Of a stretch of 64,000 nucleotides of DNA, positions 44,101 to 54,165 are shown one piece after another. The notes under the pieces were generated by a model that did not search any database, was not told the origin of the DNA, and was given only the letters and a program-made list of their open reading frames with translations. The stretch spans positions 62,001 through 126,000 of the forward strand of contig NZ_JHBV01000016.1 of NCBI RefSeq assembly GCF_000724545.1, written 5' to 3'. Both the position numbers and the translations under genes were made by a program. The stretch is from Aureispira sp. CCB-QB1. Lineage in GTDB: Bacteria; Bacteroidota; Bacteroidia; Chitinophagales; Saprospiraceae. Numbering within the stretch: the stretch's first letter is position 1; each line of letters starts with the position of its first letter.

Positions 44101-46773
44101 ATCAATATTCGGTGTTGGCAATACTTCTACAACACTTGGTATACGATCTGTTGGACAACTAAGTCCTTGAACATTCCAGTTGTAAAAATATTGATAGACA
44201 GAAGAGAATGGAATACCTGATTTTATAGTTAAAAAATCTCCATTAAGAGGAAAGCCTGTGTATGGAAATTCTGATAAAATAGGAATCGTGTTATAATCTG
44301 TTAACATCAATTTGTAATCGACTCCTACTGGAATTGTAAAACCAAGTGAAATTATATTCTTGCCTAAATTGGTCAATACAATAGGTTGAGTATAAAGAAC
44401 TACATTATTGGCATCCCACAACTCAATAGTTCCAATAAAGGAAGTTTGATTAATGTACATTGTCACCTCCTTTAACAATATATCTTCTTGAACATCAAAT
44501 AATAATCCTCTTGCTTCTATAGGATAAAAATAATCCGTTCTTGCAGCAACAAAGGTATCCACTAAACCTTGCGTATATGTTTTGCTAGAAAAATTTTGTC
44601 CTGTGCACCATATTGTATCTGAGACTTGAGCATCATACATAAATAAACTTCCATTTCCTAAGTAATTTCCTCCTATAGGTTCTGTATACCATTTTATGAC
44701 ATCTGCCCCTGTTGCTAATCTAGGAATTTCTCCAGCACAAGTTGACGTATCAGAAGAGATAAGGTTAACAATTGGTTCTGGTGCAAGAAATACATTAATA
44801 GAGTCAAAATCAAAACAAGTTCCAATCGAAGCTGTTACTTTATATTGCCCTTCCTGTGTTATGACAATAGTGCTAGTGGTAACACCTGTATTTCCCCAGT
44901 TATAAGAAGCTCCATTGTTAAATACATCTAAGATTAAAGTATCATTACATACAATGGTGTCTAATGGTATATTTACTACGGGAGTTGGTAATTCGTTTAT
45001 TAATACAGAATCTAAACCTGAAGTACAATCTCCCAATCTTGATATCTGCCAAGCATAAAAATACGCATAGACGTTCACAAATGGTGTCCCTGATAATAAC
45101 TCTATAAATGGATAATTCTGCAAACTCCAGTTCACAGGATTGTTAAACTGAAAATCTCCATTTTGAATATCTACCATCAACAAACTATAATTTGTTCCTG
45201 TTGGAATTATAAAGTCTAAAGTCACCTCATAAAAACCTACTTGCCCTGAAGGTGGAATATACCGTCTGGCTAACGTATCTCCTACAGAACTTATTAACAA
45301 TATTGTTCCACTTGTTGTACTTGAATTGGTATTTAGATATACGCTATTTAGCACAATTGGCTCTAATACATTAAATAACAAACCTCTATCTACATTCACA
45401 AAGCCTGTTGCTGTTGTTGTTGTTGGCAAACCTATCCTAGTAGAATATGGCGTATAATGACTTGCCTCATACCACACCATACTAGTATCTTCTACATTGT
45501 ATAGTAATGTATCTCCTATGTGTATAATATCCCCTAAGCTATCCCTCCAATGAATAATACCTTCACTTGACTGAGCAATTAAATTATGTTCTCCTTTACA
45601 TACACTTGTATCTGATGGTTGTTTGGTAAATACTGGTCTATTCAGTACTACTAATTCCAAACTATCAGACACAGGACAATTCCCATTAGAACTTACTGTT
45701 ACCTTGTACAGTCCTGTCGTGTCCCCTATTATCGTAGAACTTATTGAGCCTGTATGCCATACATAATCAAAAGAACCACCTACATTTGTCGCATCTAATA
45801 CTATGCTACTCCCACATAGAATTGTATCTGCTCCCAAATCTACTAAAGGAGTTGGTAATTCGTTTATTAATACAGAATCTAAACCTGAAGTACAATCTCC
45901 CAATCTTGATATCTGCCAAGCATAAAAATACGCATAGACTCTATTAAATGGTACCCCAGCATTTAAATTCATAAAAGAATAATTAAAAGGATTCCAATTA
46001 TTAATACCTCCGTTGAACTGAGCTAAACCACCAGTTATATTACTCATTTGTAAAACATACCCTGTTCCTGGAACAATTAAAAAATTTAACGGCACTACTA
46101 CAAAACCAGATATTCCAGGCATAAAGTTTTTACTAGCTATTGTATCCCCTAAGGGAGATAATAAATGTATATTTCCTGAAAATAAAGCATTATCAACATT
46201 AATCGATACGCTATTTAAAAGAATAGTTTCAAATACATCAAACGAGATTCCCCTATCTACATCTACAAAACCTGTTGCACTAGTGCTTGTTGGAAATCCT
46301 ACTGTAACAGACTGTGGTTCATATTGTCTAGCTTGATAATAAAGCTTACTTGTATCTTGTACATCGTATAAAAGCGTGTCTCCATATCCTAAAACATTTC
46401 CCATACTATCCCGCCATTCTATCAAACCAGCAGAACTTGAAGCTTCTAAGCGATACAGCCCTCGACAAACTGAAGTATCATTAGGCTGCGTTATAAAATT
46501 AGGTGGTGCAACCAAAATCACCTCAATACTATCACGAGTAGTTCCCGACACATCTGTTACATCTACCCAATACGTTCCAGAGGCAGTAGCCGTTAAATTT
46601 TGTGTGGTTGCTCCTGTGTTCCACAAAAATGTAGCACCTGTATTTCCAGCATCTAACATCAAGCTATTGCCACAAACCGTTGTGTCTGGTCCTAAATTAA
46701 CAATGGGTTGTGCCTGAATTAGGCAAGAACAGAAAAGAAAAAATACTAAATAGAACCAAGTAGCCGTCTTCAT
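41197..46773 (-). CDS. Giant repetitive T9SS type A surface protein with PKD domain
   Basis: The 1858 residues have a signal peptide (TATWFYLVFFLFCSCLIQAQ). At least five modules of about 285-290 residues each combine an Ig/SprB-like unit (LGADTILCGSSIVLDATNVG, then SSNGNCPVSDSLELVVL) with a larger beta domain. The larger domain carries W.DS.G...G, a repeated FVDVDRGI.F/RGLLFNV box and YAYFYAWQISRLGDCTSGLD. Three or four shorter Ig-like repeats follow (YNWSNGSTSGVTTFNNAGTY, SFSWNTGDTTDVITIPSTGI), then a PKD domain (FSVTKSGRTVLMNNMSTG, DYFWEMGDGTTYQIPNPF). The C-terminal T9SS type A sorting signal is DLDIIPNPNSGTFLLQL to LILRE. Two adjacent modules share an exact 92-bp DNA repeat, so the repeat number is probably still changing. 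It is likely an extracellular adhesin; ligand unknown. Confidence 0.88.
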   Translation of the reverse strand: MKTATWFYLVFFLFCSCLIQAQPIVNLGPDTTVCGNSLMLDAGNTGATFLWNTGATTQNLTATASGTYWVDVTDVSGTTRDSIEVILVAPPNFITQPNDTSVCRGLYRLEASSSAGLIEWRDSMGNVLGYGDTLLYDVQDTSKLYYQARQYEPQSVTVGFPTSTSATGFVDVDRGISFDVFETILLNSVSINVDNALFSGNIHLLSPLGDTIASKNFMPGISGFVVVPLNFLIVPGTGYVLQMSNITGGLAQFNGGINNWNPFNYSFMNLNAGVPFNRVYAYFYAWQISRLGDCTSGLDSVLINELPTPLVDLGADTILCGSSIVLDATNVGGSFDYVWHTGSISSTIIGDTTGLYKVTVSSNGNCPVSDSLELVVLNRPVFTKQPSDTSVCKGEHNLIAQSSEGIIHWRDSLGDIIHIGDTLLYNVEDTSMVWYEASHYTPYSTRIGLPTTTTATGFVNVDRGLLFNVLEPIVLNSVYLNTNSSTTSGTILLISSVGDTLARRYIPPSGQVGFYEVTLDFIIPTGTNYSLLMVDIQNGDFQFNNPVNWSLQNYPFIELLSGTPFVNVYAYFYAWQISRLGDCTSGLDSVLINELPTPVVNIPLDTIVCNDTLILDVFNNGASYNWGNTGVTTSTIVITQEGQYKVTASIGTCFDFDSINVFLAPEPIVNLISSDTSTCAGEIPRLATGADVIKWYTEPIGGNYLGNGSLFMYDAQVSDTIWCTGQNFSSKTYTQGLVDTFVAARTDYFYPIEARGLLFDVQEDILLKEVTMYINQTSFIGTIELWDANNVVLYTQPIVLTNLGKNIISLGFTIPVGVDYKLMLTDYNTIPILSEFPYTGFPLNGDFLTIKSGIPFSSVYQYFYNWNVQGLSCPTDRIPSVVEVLPTPNIDFPTDSIICGDTLVLDASSLGLQSYQWSTGETTSSIILDSTTTITLEGSIGICTDEDSMNVFIVEPPSLIIPPNDTTVCQGNMTFYATGNAAYYAWYSSETSATPFALGDSVVVNLQDTTTLWVEGIGFIPKSEPLGEQYNPNSNLNVWGTPQLSAYPTRGMTFTVNSPILLNSVAIYVDTVTTATLTIYKTGFPYYTQQLSLTNAGENVVQIDTLLENGSYSIELSNKSAGRILFLSPYTNLAQLNANASEITFTGSVPLASQYVYFFNWKISTPSCATNRLPINITVPPSPSITLTADTATCTLGSITLDPIQNNNPAYTYAWSGGSSSDTLAVNSSGYYRVTVTNDGVCSSVKDIYVQFLSTPNASVVSDLDICAPQDIALSVPTSDGIVVWYDSSDLNTVSYLTAPYNVYVGDTTDFWIDVAPKATTRIGKQAYDNPNESSAYLNFIIANRFDVHEYAVLDSVAIYVETAPAVANVVLMDSSGNTINTVSYTVTKAKEKVFIPLNFLIPPGENYQLSFSSINSLFLVDRSPITAPSSSANIATLMGTIFSDYSYFFDWHFSYAYPDCHSVGDTFTVNVSMPVDIPDSIYTCDSVTIDASHPNIVSYNWSNGSTSGVTTFNNAGTYTLTITDGALCTVIDTVIITQPMPVGLPLGNAACDFQLSTNYSLNNASFSWNTGDTTDVITIPSTGIYAVTVTTGEGCMLVDTAYISQIISPPAPNLGNFVSACYTDTLDAGYGGQGMTYLWNTGEISQTIIVNTAGIYAVTVTHPLGCAGTDFVSVTIDTAPKAAFSVTKSGRTVLMNNMSTGTNQAVDYFWEMGDGTTYQIPNPFHTYTDSGCYIIRLTVTDACGSDTDTLRVPVDVPDSVCTVAINTIASSLNGIDLDIIPNPNSGTFLLQLSEPLQEKTEVQLYDLNGRIVHTQELPLSTQTNWKIQVEDLPTGVYFLRLLNPKQSQTHRVLILRE
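44981..45072 (-). repeat. Exact 92-bp direct repeat, copy 1
   Basis: Identical base for base to 45848-45939, 867 bp away (289 codons, in frame). It encodes the module end YAYFYAWQISRLGDCTSGLD and the following residues through ELPTP. Confidence 0.9.
45848..45939 (-). repeat. Exact 92-bp direct repeat, copy 2
   Basis: See 44981-45072. The sequence between copies is only partly similar, so the identity suggests recent recombination or gene conversion. Confidence 0.9.
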
Positions 46774-47044
46774 ATACTTTTGTTTAGTAGCTGAATTTGC
46801 TATAAAATCTATATCAGACGCCCTGTCCTATTTCCACAACAACATACTTGGGAGAGTGGTACTTTATTAATAGAATTTCTTTATAGCCTAAATCAACTAT
46901 TGTTCACTGATGGGAATTCCTTTTGTTAGTTAACAATATATTGTTTATAATTTGCTAGTTACGAAGACACACAAATGGTTTTGTCCCATGGTTCCTCATA
47001 TTGTTTTAGCAAATAGTTACTCTTTAGAAGAGCATACACAATTC
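46774..47044. other. Intergenic gap upstream of the giant T9SS gene
   Basis: No gene, no TAnnTTTG element and no repeat could be supported here. The promoter of the 1858-aa gene was not recognised. Confidence 0.5.
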
Positions 47045-47082
47045 AAGCTCTTTACCTAGTATATTTATTAGGTAAAGAGCTT
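47045..47082 (-). terminator. Long hairpin after the nucleotide-sugar dehydrogenase gene
   Basis: AAGCTCTTTACCTA (47045-47058), 10-nt loop and TAGGTAAAGAGCTT (47069-47082) form a perfect 14-bp stem. It starts 92 nt past the stop codon. No T tract is present on either strand, so it may end mRNA decay rather than transcription. Confidence 0.55.
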
Positions 47083-47173
47083 AAATCATTCATTCATTGA
47101 TATAGTAAAGATACTCTATATTAAACAGATTTGCAAAAAGAAAGTTGGTTCTATTGTCCTCTTTTGGTGAGTT

Positions 47174-48466
<1,293 letters not shown>

Positions 48467-48591
48467 CTTTGATTATTTTCTCTTGATCTAAAAAACTTTT
48501 TTAATAACATTTGGGAGGTTAAAAAGATTTTGATTTTTATCCTATTAAATTCACCTAAGTAAGAAAATCCAAATCTAACTAAAATTAGCAA

Positions 48592-48620
48592 CAAAAGTAA
48601 GATTTTATTTTGCAAGACAA
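48592..48620 (-). promoter_or_regulatory. Promoter of the nucleotide-sugar dehydrogenase gene
   Basis: On the minus strand TTG (48620-48618) is followed after 18 nt by TACTTTTG (48599-48592), a full match to the -7 consensus. The leader to the ATG at 48466 would be about 120 nt. Confidence 0.6.
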
Positions 48621-48725
48621 GAATTTATAAAAATATTCCTAGTAGAACTTTATTATCTATGAAAAAACTTTCAACTTCGCAAAAACAACCTTGTCTATTT
48701 TTATTAATACTCCGTTGATTCGTTC

Positions 48726-48751
48726 GCTGCTACTGCGTGGTACTTCATGAG
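48726..48751 (-). repeat. Dispersed intergenic repeat (CTCACGAAGTACCACG family), copy 2
   Basis: The minus strand reads CTCATGAAGTACCACG and continues with CAGTAGCAGC, matching 34065-34090 with three changes. It lies in the gap between divergent genes. Confidence 0.5.
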
Positions 48752-48906
48752 TCTTTGTTAATGGTTCCGCTCTGTGGTATTGTATGAGTGCTTCAAAGTT
48801 GATTATCAGCTTTTCGCCTTTACAACCAAGATATGTTTCACTAATAATCAAACCAATACGACTTTTCGACGGAATTATATTTTTATCACAACTTATATCA
48901 TTTGCC

Positions 48907-49845
48907 ATGAAGATTGCTATTATTGGTGCGACATCCTTCTTAGGAAAAACACTTATCTCTGAACTAAAAGAAGGTCAACACGACTTGCATTTGTTTAGTA
49001 GAATCAATTCTTTTGATTGGATGCCAAGTCTTTCTTGGACTTGTTACAATTATCCTTCTATCGCTTTAGACTATCCCCTATTAATGGAATTTGATATAAT
49101 TTATTATTGTGCAGGAGCAGGAATACAACCCAAACACCAAGACAATAACCAACAAATTTATGAACTCAATGCCTTTGAACCCATTCGACTAGCAACGGCA
49201 TTAAAAGATAACAACTACAAAGGTAAGTTGATTACGTTTGGCTCCTATTTTGAGATTGGCAATCACTCCGAAGATCGTTCTTATACAGAAAAAGAACTGG
49301 TCACCCATACCAACCCCCTACCCAATGCTTATTGTACTGCCAAAAATCTATTAACTCGTTTTGTAGACACCGAGTTGCGAACACCGCACAATTTGCCATT
49401 TGTTTTTCAACACTTTGTACTAACCAACATTTATGGAGCAACAGAAAATGACAATCGATTGATTCCTTACATCATTCAAAGTAGCCTAAAAAAAGAACCT
49501 CTTAGCTTTACTGCAGGAACACAACAACGCCAATATACGCACATAAGAGATGTTACTTATTTTTTAAACGAGCATATTAATAATAATCAATCAGGTATTT
49601 TTAATCTTACAACGAATACCGTTATTAGTGTCCGAGAAATGATTGAAAAAGTCCTTCAAGTAATCGAAGAAGAGTTGGAGATCGTACCGCAAGCAAATTT
49701 TGGCACGGTAGATAAAAGAGATATCAGTATGAAATACTTAGCTTTAAATACTTCTCATCTACAAAATTGTTTTAATTTTGACCCTCAAATTAGTCTAGAA
49801 CAAGGTATTAGAGAATATATTATATTATATACTCGAACAGCATAA
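48907..49845 (+). CDS. NAD-dependent epimerase/dehydratase (extended SDR)
   Basis: The start is placed at 48907, where the Rossmann fold begins (KIAIIGATSFLGKTLISELK). The open frame extends to 48784, but that part reads as unrelated sequence and overlaps a dispersed repeat. The 312 residues have Gly motif GATSFLG (7-13) and YCTAK (the catalytic Tyr-x-x-x-Lys), with RQYTHIRDVTYFL later, as in nucleotide-sugar epimerases/reductases. It starts a plus-strand run with the RmlC-like gene 74 nt downstream. Together they may epimerise and reduce a 4-keto sugar nucleotide; the substrate is not clear. Confidence 0.85.
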   Translation: MKIAIIGATSFLGKTLISELKEGQHDLHLFSRINSFDWMPSLSWTCYNYPSIALDYPLLMEFDIIYYCAGAGIQPKHQDNNQQIYELNAFEPIRLATALKDNNYKGKLITFGSYFEIGNHSEDRSYTEKELVTHTNPLPNAYCTAKNLLTRFVDTELRTPHNLPFVFQHFVLTNIYGATENDNRLIPYIIQSSLKKEPLSFTAGTQQRQYTHIRDVTYFLNEHINNNQSGIFNLTTNTVISVREMIEKVLQVIEEELEIVPQANFGTVDKRDISMKYLALNTSHLQNCFNFDPQISLEQGIREYIILYTRTA

Positions 49846-49919
49846 ATTCATTTTAGCCTCGGCAGAAATTATCTAGTCTACTTACAAACAACTAGTGGAC
49901 AGATAAACGATATAAAATT

Positions 49920-50447
49920 ATGGAGCAAATCAATACTTTACTAAAAGATGTACAGATTATCAAAAGCCCTGCTTTTTTTGATGAAAGAGGTGGTTTTATC
50001 AAGCTTTTTAATCAACAAGCTCCTATTTTAGAGCAGTATGAGATAAAGCAAGTTAACTTTGTGCAAAATAAACAAAAAGGTATTATTAGAGGATTGCATT
50101 ATCAAACGGGAACATTTGCGGAATCAAAATTTTTTCGAGTCTTGACTGGGAGAATACAATTGGCTTTTGTTGATTTGAGACAAGCTCCTTTTAACCATCA
50201 AAAGGCGAGTACATTTATCTTAGACAGTCCTGATATAGGAGTTTTGGTTCCTAGAGGCTTTGCCACAGGTTATCTTACGTTAGAAGAAAACACAGATGTC
50301 CTATACTATTCTGACAATGTCTACGAGCCTTCTGCTGAACAAGGGCTTCGTTGGAACGATCCTCTTTTTAAAATACAGTGGCTAACCTTTCAACCCAATT
50401 TATCACAAAAAGACAAAGCTTGGGCTAACTTTGCTACTACTATTTAA
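49920..50447 (+). CDS. RmlC-like sugar-nucleotide 3,5-epimerase family protein
   Basis: The 175-residue cupin is of the dTDP-4-dehydrorhamnose 3,5-epimerase family: FFDERGGFIKLF, RGLHYQTG (His60, the catalytic base), ESKFFRVLTGRI (Lys70), then RWNDP (Asp147). The usual GFAHGF box reads GFATGY, so the second conserved His is Thr116. rmlA, rmlB and rmlD are not in the window, so rhamnose synthesis cannot be claimed. A single (3- or 5-) epimerase on another 4-keto sugar is possible, working with the SDR protein just upstream. Confidence 0.85.
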   Translation: MEQINTLLKDVQIIKSPAFFDERGGFIKLFNQQAPILEQYEIKQVNFVQNKQKGIIRGLHYQTGTFAESKFFRVLTGRIQLAFVDLRQAPFNHQKASTFILDSPDIGVLVPRGFATGYLTLEENTDVLYYSDNVYEPSAEQGLRWNDPLFKIQWLTFQPNLSQKDKAWANFATTI

Positions 50448-50564
50448 TAATACTTCGTGGCTTTTTTCGTTTTTTACAAAAAACAAAAAGCAGCTTTACA
50501 TTAGTTTGATAACCGATAAATTGCACACTTGTTACACTTTGCGCTAATGCCTTAATTACTAAAA

Positions 50565-50620
50565 TAATATAAATATTATTTTTTATCTTTTTGGTAAAAA
50601 GTAACGAACTACTAATTTAG
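50565..50620 (-). repeat. Dispersed A/T-rich intergenic repeat (TTTAGTAGTTCGTT family), copy 2
   Basis: Reverse complement of the series described at 34214-34279: TAGTAGTTCGTT, ACTTTTTACC, AAAAAGATAAAAAAT, ATTTATATTA. It lies in the 243-nt gap between the RmlC-like and glycosyltransferase genes. Confidence 0.5.
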
Positions 50621-50690
50621 ACAACAAGCTTTTATTTTTACCATACTCTGCTAATTTTTTAAACTCTAAACGGCTTATTAATATTCGACT

Positions 50691-51629
50691 ATGCTAATTG
50701 ATATTCTTATTCCGACTTATAATCGTTCGGAAGATTTGATTTATAACTTGACACTTATTCAAGAAGAACTGATCCAGCATCAATTGTTGGATAAAGTCAA
50801 AGTTATCATCTCAGATAATTGTTCTCCTGATAATACTCAAGCAGCAACCAAAGAATTTTTGACTCAAAAAAATGCTAACTTTGTAGTAGATTATTATCGT
50901 ACCGAAGAAAATATTGGATTAGAAAAAAATGCCGTTCATGTTCTGAGCAAAGCCAGTAGTGATTTTGTGATGTTCTTGGGAGACGACGATTATTTAGACA
51001 AAGGCTACCTTAATTATTGCGTTGAGAAAATTAATCGTGTTGAGAACCTAGGATGTATCATTACTGGAATTGTACAAATTGACAATAACCTCAAGGTAAT
51101 TGGTCACCCTAGACCTACTGATTTTGAAGAAGTTGTTGGAGATGCAGGCTATGAGTCAATGCTCAAATATTCACATTTGGGACATCAACTATCTGGCTTA
51201 TTACTCAAACGCAACAATTTATTAGAAGAGTATTTAGCCACCAAAGAGAACCGAAATATCTATTTGTTTATTTATTTTGTGACCAATCGGATTGAAAAAT
51301 ATACGGTTATTTATGTTCCTAAATTTAAAACTCAAGTTAAAATTTTAAATGCAAAAGATTGGGATTATAACCAACTAGGGCTTTTGGACGAAGTATTCAA
51401 ATCATATTATCCTTTTATAACCACTCAAGGAGAAGAGAAAGTGAAAAATCTTTTGATTCATTTTTGTCGATTGCACTCCTATCGTTTTGGTATAAAAAAA
51501 GGACAACCAAATCGCTTGTATCAACAATATAAAAAGCTATTGAGTATTGTGCCTCCATTAAAGAATTTTGCCCAAGAGTTAAGAACCTTACTTTTGAAAG
51601 AATATATCCTTTTGTTTATTAGAAAATAA
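50691..51629 (+). CDS. Glycosyltransferase family 2
   Basis: The 312 residues have a GT-A fold: IDILIPTYNRSEDLIYNL (residues 3-20), DNCSPDNT (43-50), and the metal-binding FLGDDDYL (DDD, about 97-99). The C-terminal half is poorly conserved, as usual for substrate specificity. It should add a sugar to a lipid-linked or surface glycan; donor and acceptor are unknown. Its TAA stop codon coincides with the left end of MITE-like copy B. Confidence 0.9.
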   Translation: MLIDILIPTYNRSEDLIYNLTLIQEELIQHQLLDKVKVIISDNCSPDNTQAATKEFLTQKNANFVVDYYRTEENIGLEKNAVHVLSKASSDFVMFLGDDDYLDKGYLNYCVEKINRVENLGCIITGIVQIDNNLKVIGHPRPTDFEEVVGDAGYESMLKYSHLGHQLSGLLLKRNNLLEEYLATKENRNIYLFIYFVTNRIEKYTVIYVPKFKTQVKILNAKDWDYNQLGLLDEVFKSYYPFITTQGEEKVKNLLIHFCRLHSYRFGIKKGQPNRLYQQYKKLLSIVPPLKNFAQELRTLLLKEYILLFIRK

Positions 51630-51786
51630 GTAAGAGGTCAGAAAAAATAAGAACAAAAAATGGGATTATTTTTTGCTAATCAAAGAAGAAAAAGAAAGGC
51701 TTAGCGAGCTAAAACAAGTTTTTCTGATGAAGCGTAGCGCAAAAATAAGGCTCTTTTACTTGTTATTTTTTTGAACGATTACTTAA
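51626..51786 (+). repeat. MITE-like element, copy B
   Basis: The 161-bp element runs from ATAAGTA (51626-51632) to TACTTAA (51780-51786), in the same orientation as copy A (36083-36245), with the same internal hairpins (CTTAGCGAGCTAA core). The left end overlaps the stop codon of the glycosyltransferase gene; the right end is 64 nt before wecB. Confidence 0.75.
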
Positions 51787-51850
51787 CAACCATATCTTAG
51801 AACAAACTTTAGTCTATATTAAATATTGACGATTAAAAATAGAACACTTT

Positions 51851-52936
51851 ATGAAAATTACATTAGTAGCGGGAGCTCGACCTAACTTTATGAAAATAGC
51901 TCCTATTATTCATGCTATCAAAAAGTCCAATGCAGCGCATAATTCAGGTATTGAATATCGCTTGATTCATACAGGACAACACTATGATCAAAAGTTAAGT
52001 CAATATTTCTTTGATGACCTCAACATCCCTCATCCTGACGCCAATTTAGAAGTAGGTTCTGGCAGCCATGCGGTACAAACGGCCAAAATTATGATTGCTT
52101 TTGAACAAGAATTATTGGCCAATCCTTGTGATTATTTGTTGGTTGTTGGTGATGTTAACTCTACCTTAGCATGTACGTTGGTTGCTAAGAAAATGGGAAT
52201 TACAGTTATCCATGTAGAAGCGGGGTTGCGGTCTTATGACTTGAGCATGCCTGAAGAAATTAATCGTATGGCAACAGATGCCATTGCAGATATTTTCTTT
52301 ACGACAACACCTGAAGCAGGTTATAAACTAACTAAAATGGGTTGCGATACAGATCGCATTTATTTTGTAGGCAATGTTATGATCGACTCTCTTATTAACA
52401 ACCTTCAACGATTGCAACAACCTTCGGTTTGGAAGGATTTGAATTTAAAAGGAGGAGATTATTATTTAATGACCTTGCACCGTCCTTCTAATGTAGACGA
52501 AGAAAAGAACTTACAGCAACTCATTGCGCTGCTAGGAGAACAAGCTGCTGACAAACCTATTCTTTTTCCAGCACATCCTCGTACACAAAAACAATTGCAA
52601 GCAATTGGACTCCCTGACAATGTGCACATGGTAGAACCAATGCGATATTTAGAGTTTATTTACATGGTCAAAAATGCATTTGCTGTATTGACTGATTCTG
52701 GAGGGATTCAAGAAGAAACCACCTATTTAGGTGTTCCTTGCTTTACATTGCGAGAAAATACAGAGCGACCAGAAACCATTACAGTAGGCACCAACGAATT
52801 GATTGGAACCAATCCTGATCATATTATTAAAGCCTTCAAAATACTAAAATCAGGCAATTGGAAAAAAGGAAAAATTCCTTTGTTGTGGGATGGTCATGCC
52901 TCCAATAGAATTGTGGAAGAACTGCTAGGAATGTAA
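51851..52936 (+). CDS. wecB: UDP-N-acetylglucosamine 2-epimerase (non-hydrolysing)
   Basis: The 361-residue GT-B fold enzyme interconverts UDP-GlcNAc and UDP-ManNAc (or the 2,3-diacetamido uronate forms in WbpI-type enzymes). Signatures: TLVAGARPNFMKIAPI (4-19), LIHTGQHYD, VVGDVNSTLA (Asp), VIHVEAGLRS (Glu), YLMTLHRPSNVDEEKN (His) and LTDSGGIQEE. Length and all these residues are normal. Given the WbpA-, WbpB- and WbpD-like genes nearby, the substrate could be UDP-GlcNAc(3NAc)A rather than UDP-GlcNAc (inference). Confidence 0.93.
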   Translation: MKITLVAGARPNFMKIAPIIHAIKKSNAAHNSGIEYRLIHTGQHYDQKLSQYFFDDLNIPHPDANLEVGSGSHAVQTAKIMIAFEQELLANPCDYLLVVGDVNSTLACTLVAKKMGITVIHVEAGLRSYDLSMPEEINRMATDAIADIFFTTTPEAGYKLTKMGCDTDRIYFVGNVMIDSLINNLQRLQQPSVWKDLNLKGGDYYLMTLHRPSNVDEEKNLQQLIALLGEQAADKPILFPAHPRTQKQLQAIGLPDNVHMVEPMRYLEFIYMVKNAFAVLTDSGGIQEETTYLGVPCFTLRENTERPETITVGTNELIGTNPDHIIKAFKILKSGNWKKGKIPLLWDGHASNRIVEELLGM

Positions 52937-52988
52937 CCCAATAAACACTCGTTCCACTAAGTAACGATAAAATTGAGAATTATAACCA

Positions 52989-54119
52989 ATGAAATTAGAG
53001 AACCAAGTTATATTAGTAACCTCCAATGAGCCTTGGGGAGACCTTTGGTATTCTAAGCAAAATTATGCTTACGAATTGTCCAAAAACAATACGGTTTATT
53101 TTATAAATCCTCCTACCAAGTGGCGTCCTGGAAATTTATTTTCAAATCCAATTACAGAAGGGAGTTACAATGAGAATTTGCATTATATTAATTATGAGAA
53201 TTTCTTGCCCTTACGCAGCAATTTTTTAAATAAATTAAACAACAAGTGGGTCTCTAAACATTTGAAAAAATATTTTGAGAAAAAAGGCATCACAGATACT
53301 ATTCTATGGGCTTTTGACCCTCTCAGATTGTTTAATCACAAAGAGTTGGGTTGCAAGTTTGGTATTTATCACTGTGTTGATTTTTATTATTTTCAGTATT
53401 TGGGAGAGTACGAATTGTGCCAAAACTCTGATTTGCTTTTTGCGACTTCTCAGCGTTTTTTAGACGATTATGGCGACTACGATGCTCCTAAATATGTTGT
53501 TCCTCATGGTATTTCCACCGAAGAATTTGAGACCAAGCAAGAAGAACTAGACAATCTAGATATTGATATTCAAGACTATGCATTGTATGTTGGTGTCATC
53601 GACCATCGGATGGATTTCTCTTTATTGGAACGTGCCATTCAAAAATTTCCTGACGTGCCTTTTTTATTTGTAGGTCCTTTGCGGTTGTACCATCGCCCTA
53701 TCAAAGAAAAAGATCTAGCAGCAGCCAAGCGCATCTTTGAGGAAAAAAAATATGCTAATTTGCATGCTATTGGCTCTAGACACTTTAAGACACTCAAAAA
53801 TTATATCAAAAAGGCTAAATTCTGTATCTCGTTTATGGATATGGAGTACCATGCCAATACCGTTCATCATCACAAAACATTGGTCTATCTAACACAAGGA
53901 AAACCAGTTTTTGGTCCCATTTTTAGCGAGTACAAAGACTTGGGGAATATTATGTATATGGACAATGATCCCGATGGGCAGTTAAATTTGATTGCTAATT
54001 TCTTAGAGAATGGTGAGGCTCCTGAATTAGAACAACTTAGGATTGAGCATGCTCGGCAATATACCTTTGAAAATGTTTTGGCTAAGGCGAGCAAGTTGGT
54101 GGAGCAACATAGTTCGTAA
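52989..54119 (+). CDS. Glycosyltransferase family 1/4-like
   Basis: The 376 residues have a GT-B layout. The N-terminal half opens with QVILVTSNEPWGDLWYSKQN and contains FGIYHCVDFYYFQ and LLFATSQRFLDDY. The C-terminal half has VGVIDHRMDFSLLERAIQKF, FLFVGPL and NTVHHHKTLVYLTQGKPVFG (sugar-nucleotide site region). This is the type with W-R-P and C-V-D elements often found in surface polysaccharide clusters. Donor sugar unknown. It lies 52 nt after wecB. Confidence 0.85.
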   Translation: MKLENQVILVTSNEPWGDLWYSKQNYAYELSKNNTVYFINPPTKWRPGNLFSNPITEGSYNENLHYINYENFLPLRSNFLNKLNNKWVSKHLKKYFEKKGITDTILWAFDPLRLFNHKELGCKFGIYHCVDFYYFQYLGEYELCQNSDLLFATSQRFLDDYGDYDAPKYVVPHGISTEEFETKQEELDNLDIDIQDYALYVGVIDHRMDFSLLERAIQKFPDVPFLFVGPLRLYHRPIKEKDLAAAKRIFEEKKYANLHAIGSRHFKTLKNYIKKAKFCISFMDMEYHANTVHHHKTLVYLTQGKPVFGPIFSEYKDLGNIMYMDNDPDGQLNLIANFLENGEAPELEQLRIEHARQYTFENVLAKASKLVEQHSS

Positions 54120-54165
54120 GTTTACGTATAATGCTATGTCCCCACATCATACCAAATACATCATC

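Noticed and set aside
48784-48906. N-terminal extension of the SDR gene
   Set aside because: It precedes the Rossmann fold by 41 unrelated residues and starts next to a dispersed repeat; ATG at 48907 fits the family.
54043-54165. N-terminal extension of the small T9SS protein
   Set aside because: It overlaps the upstream glycosyltransferase gene in another frame and hides the signal peptide.
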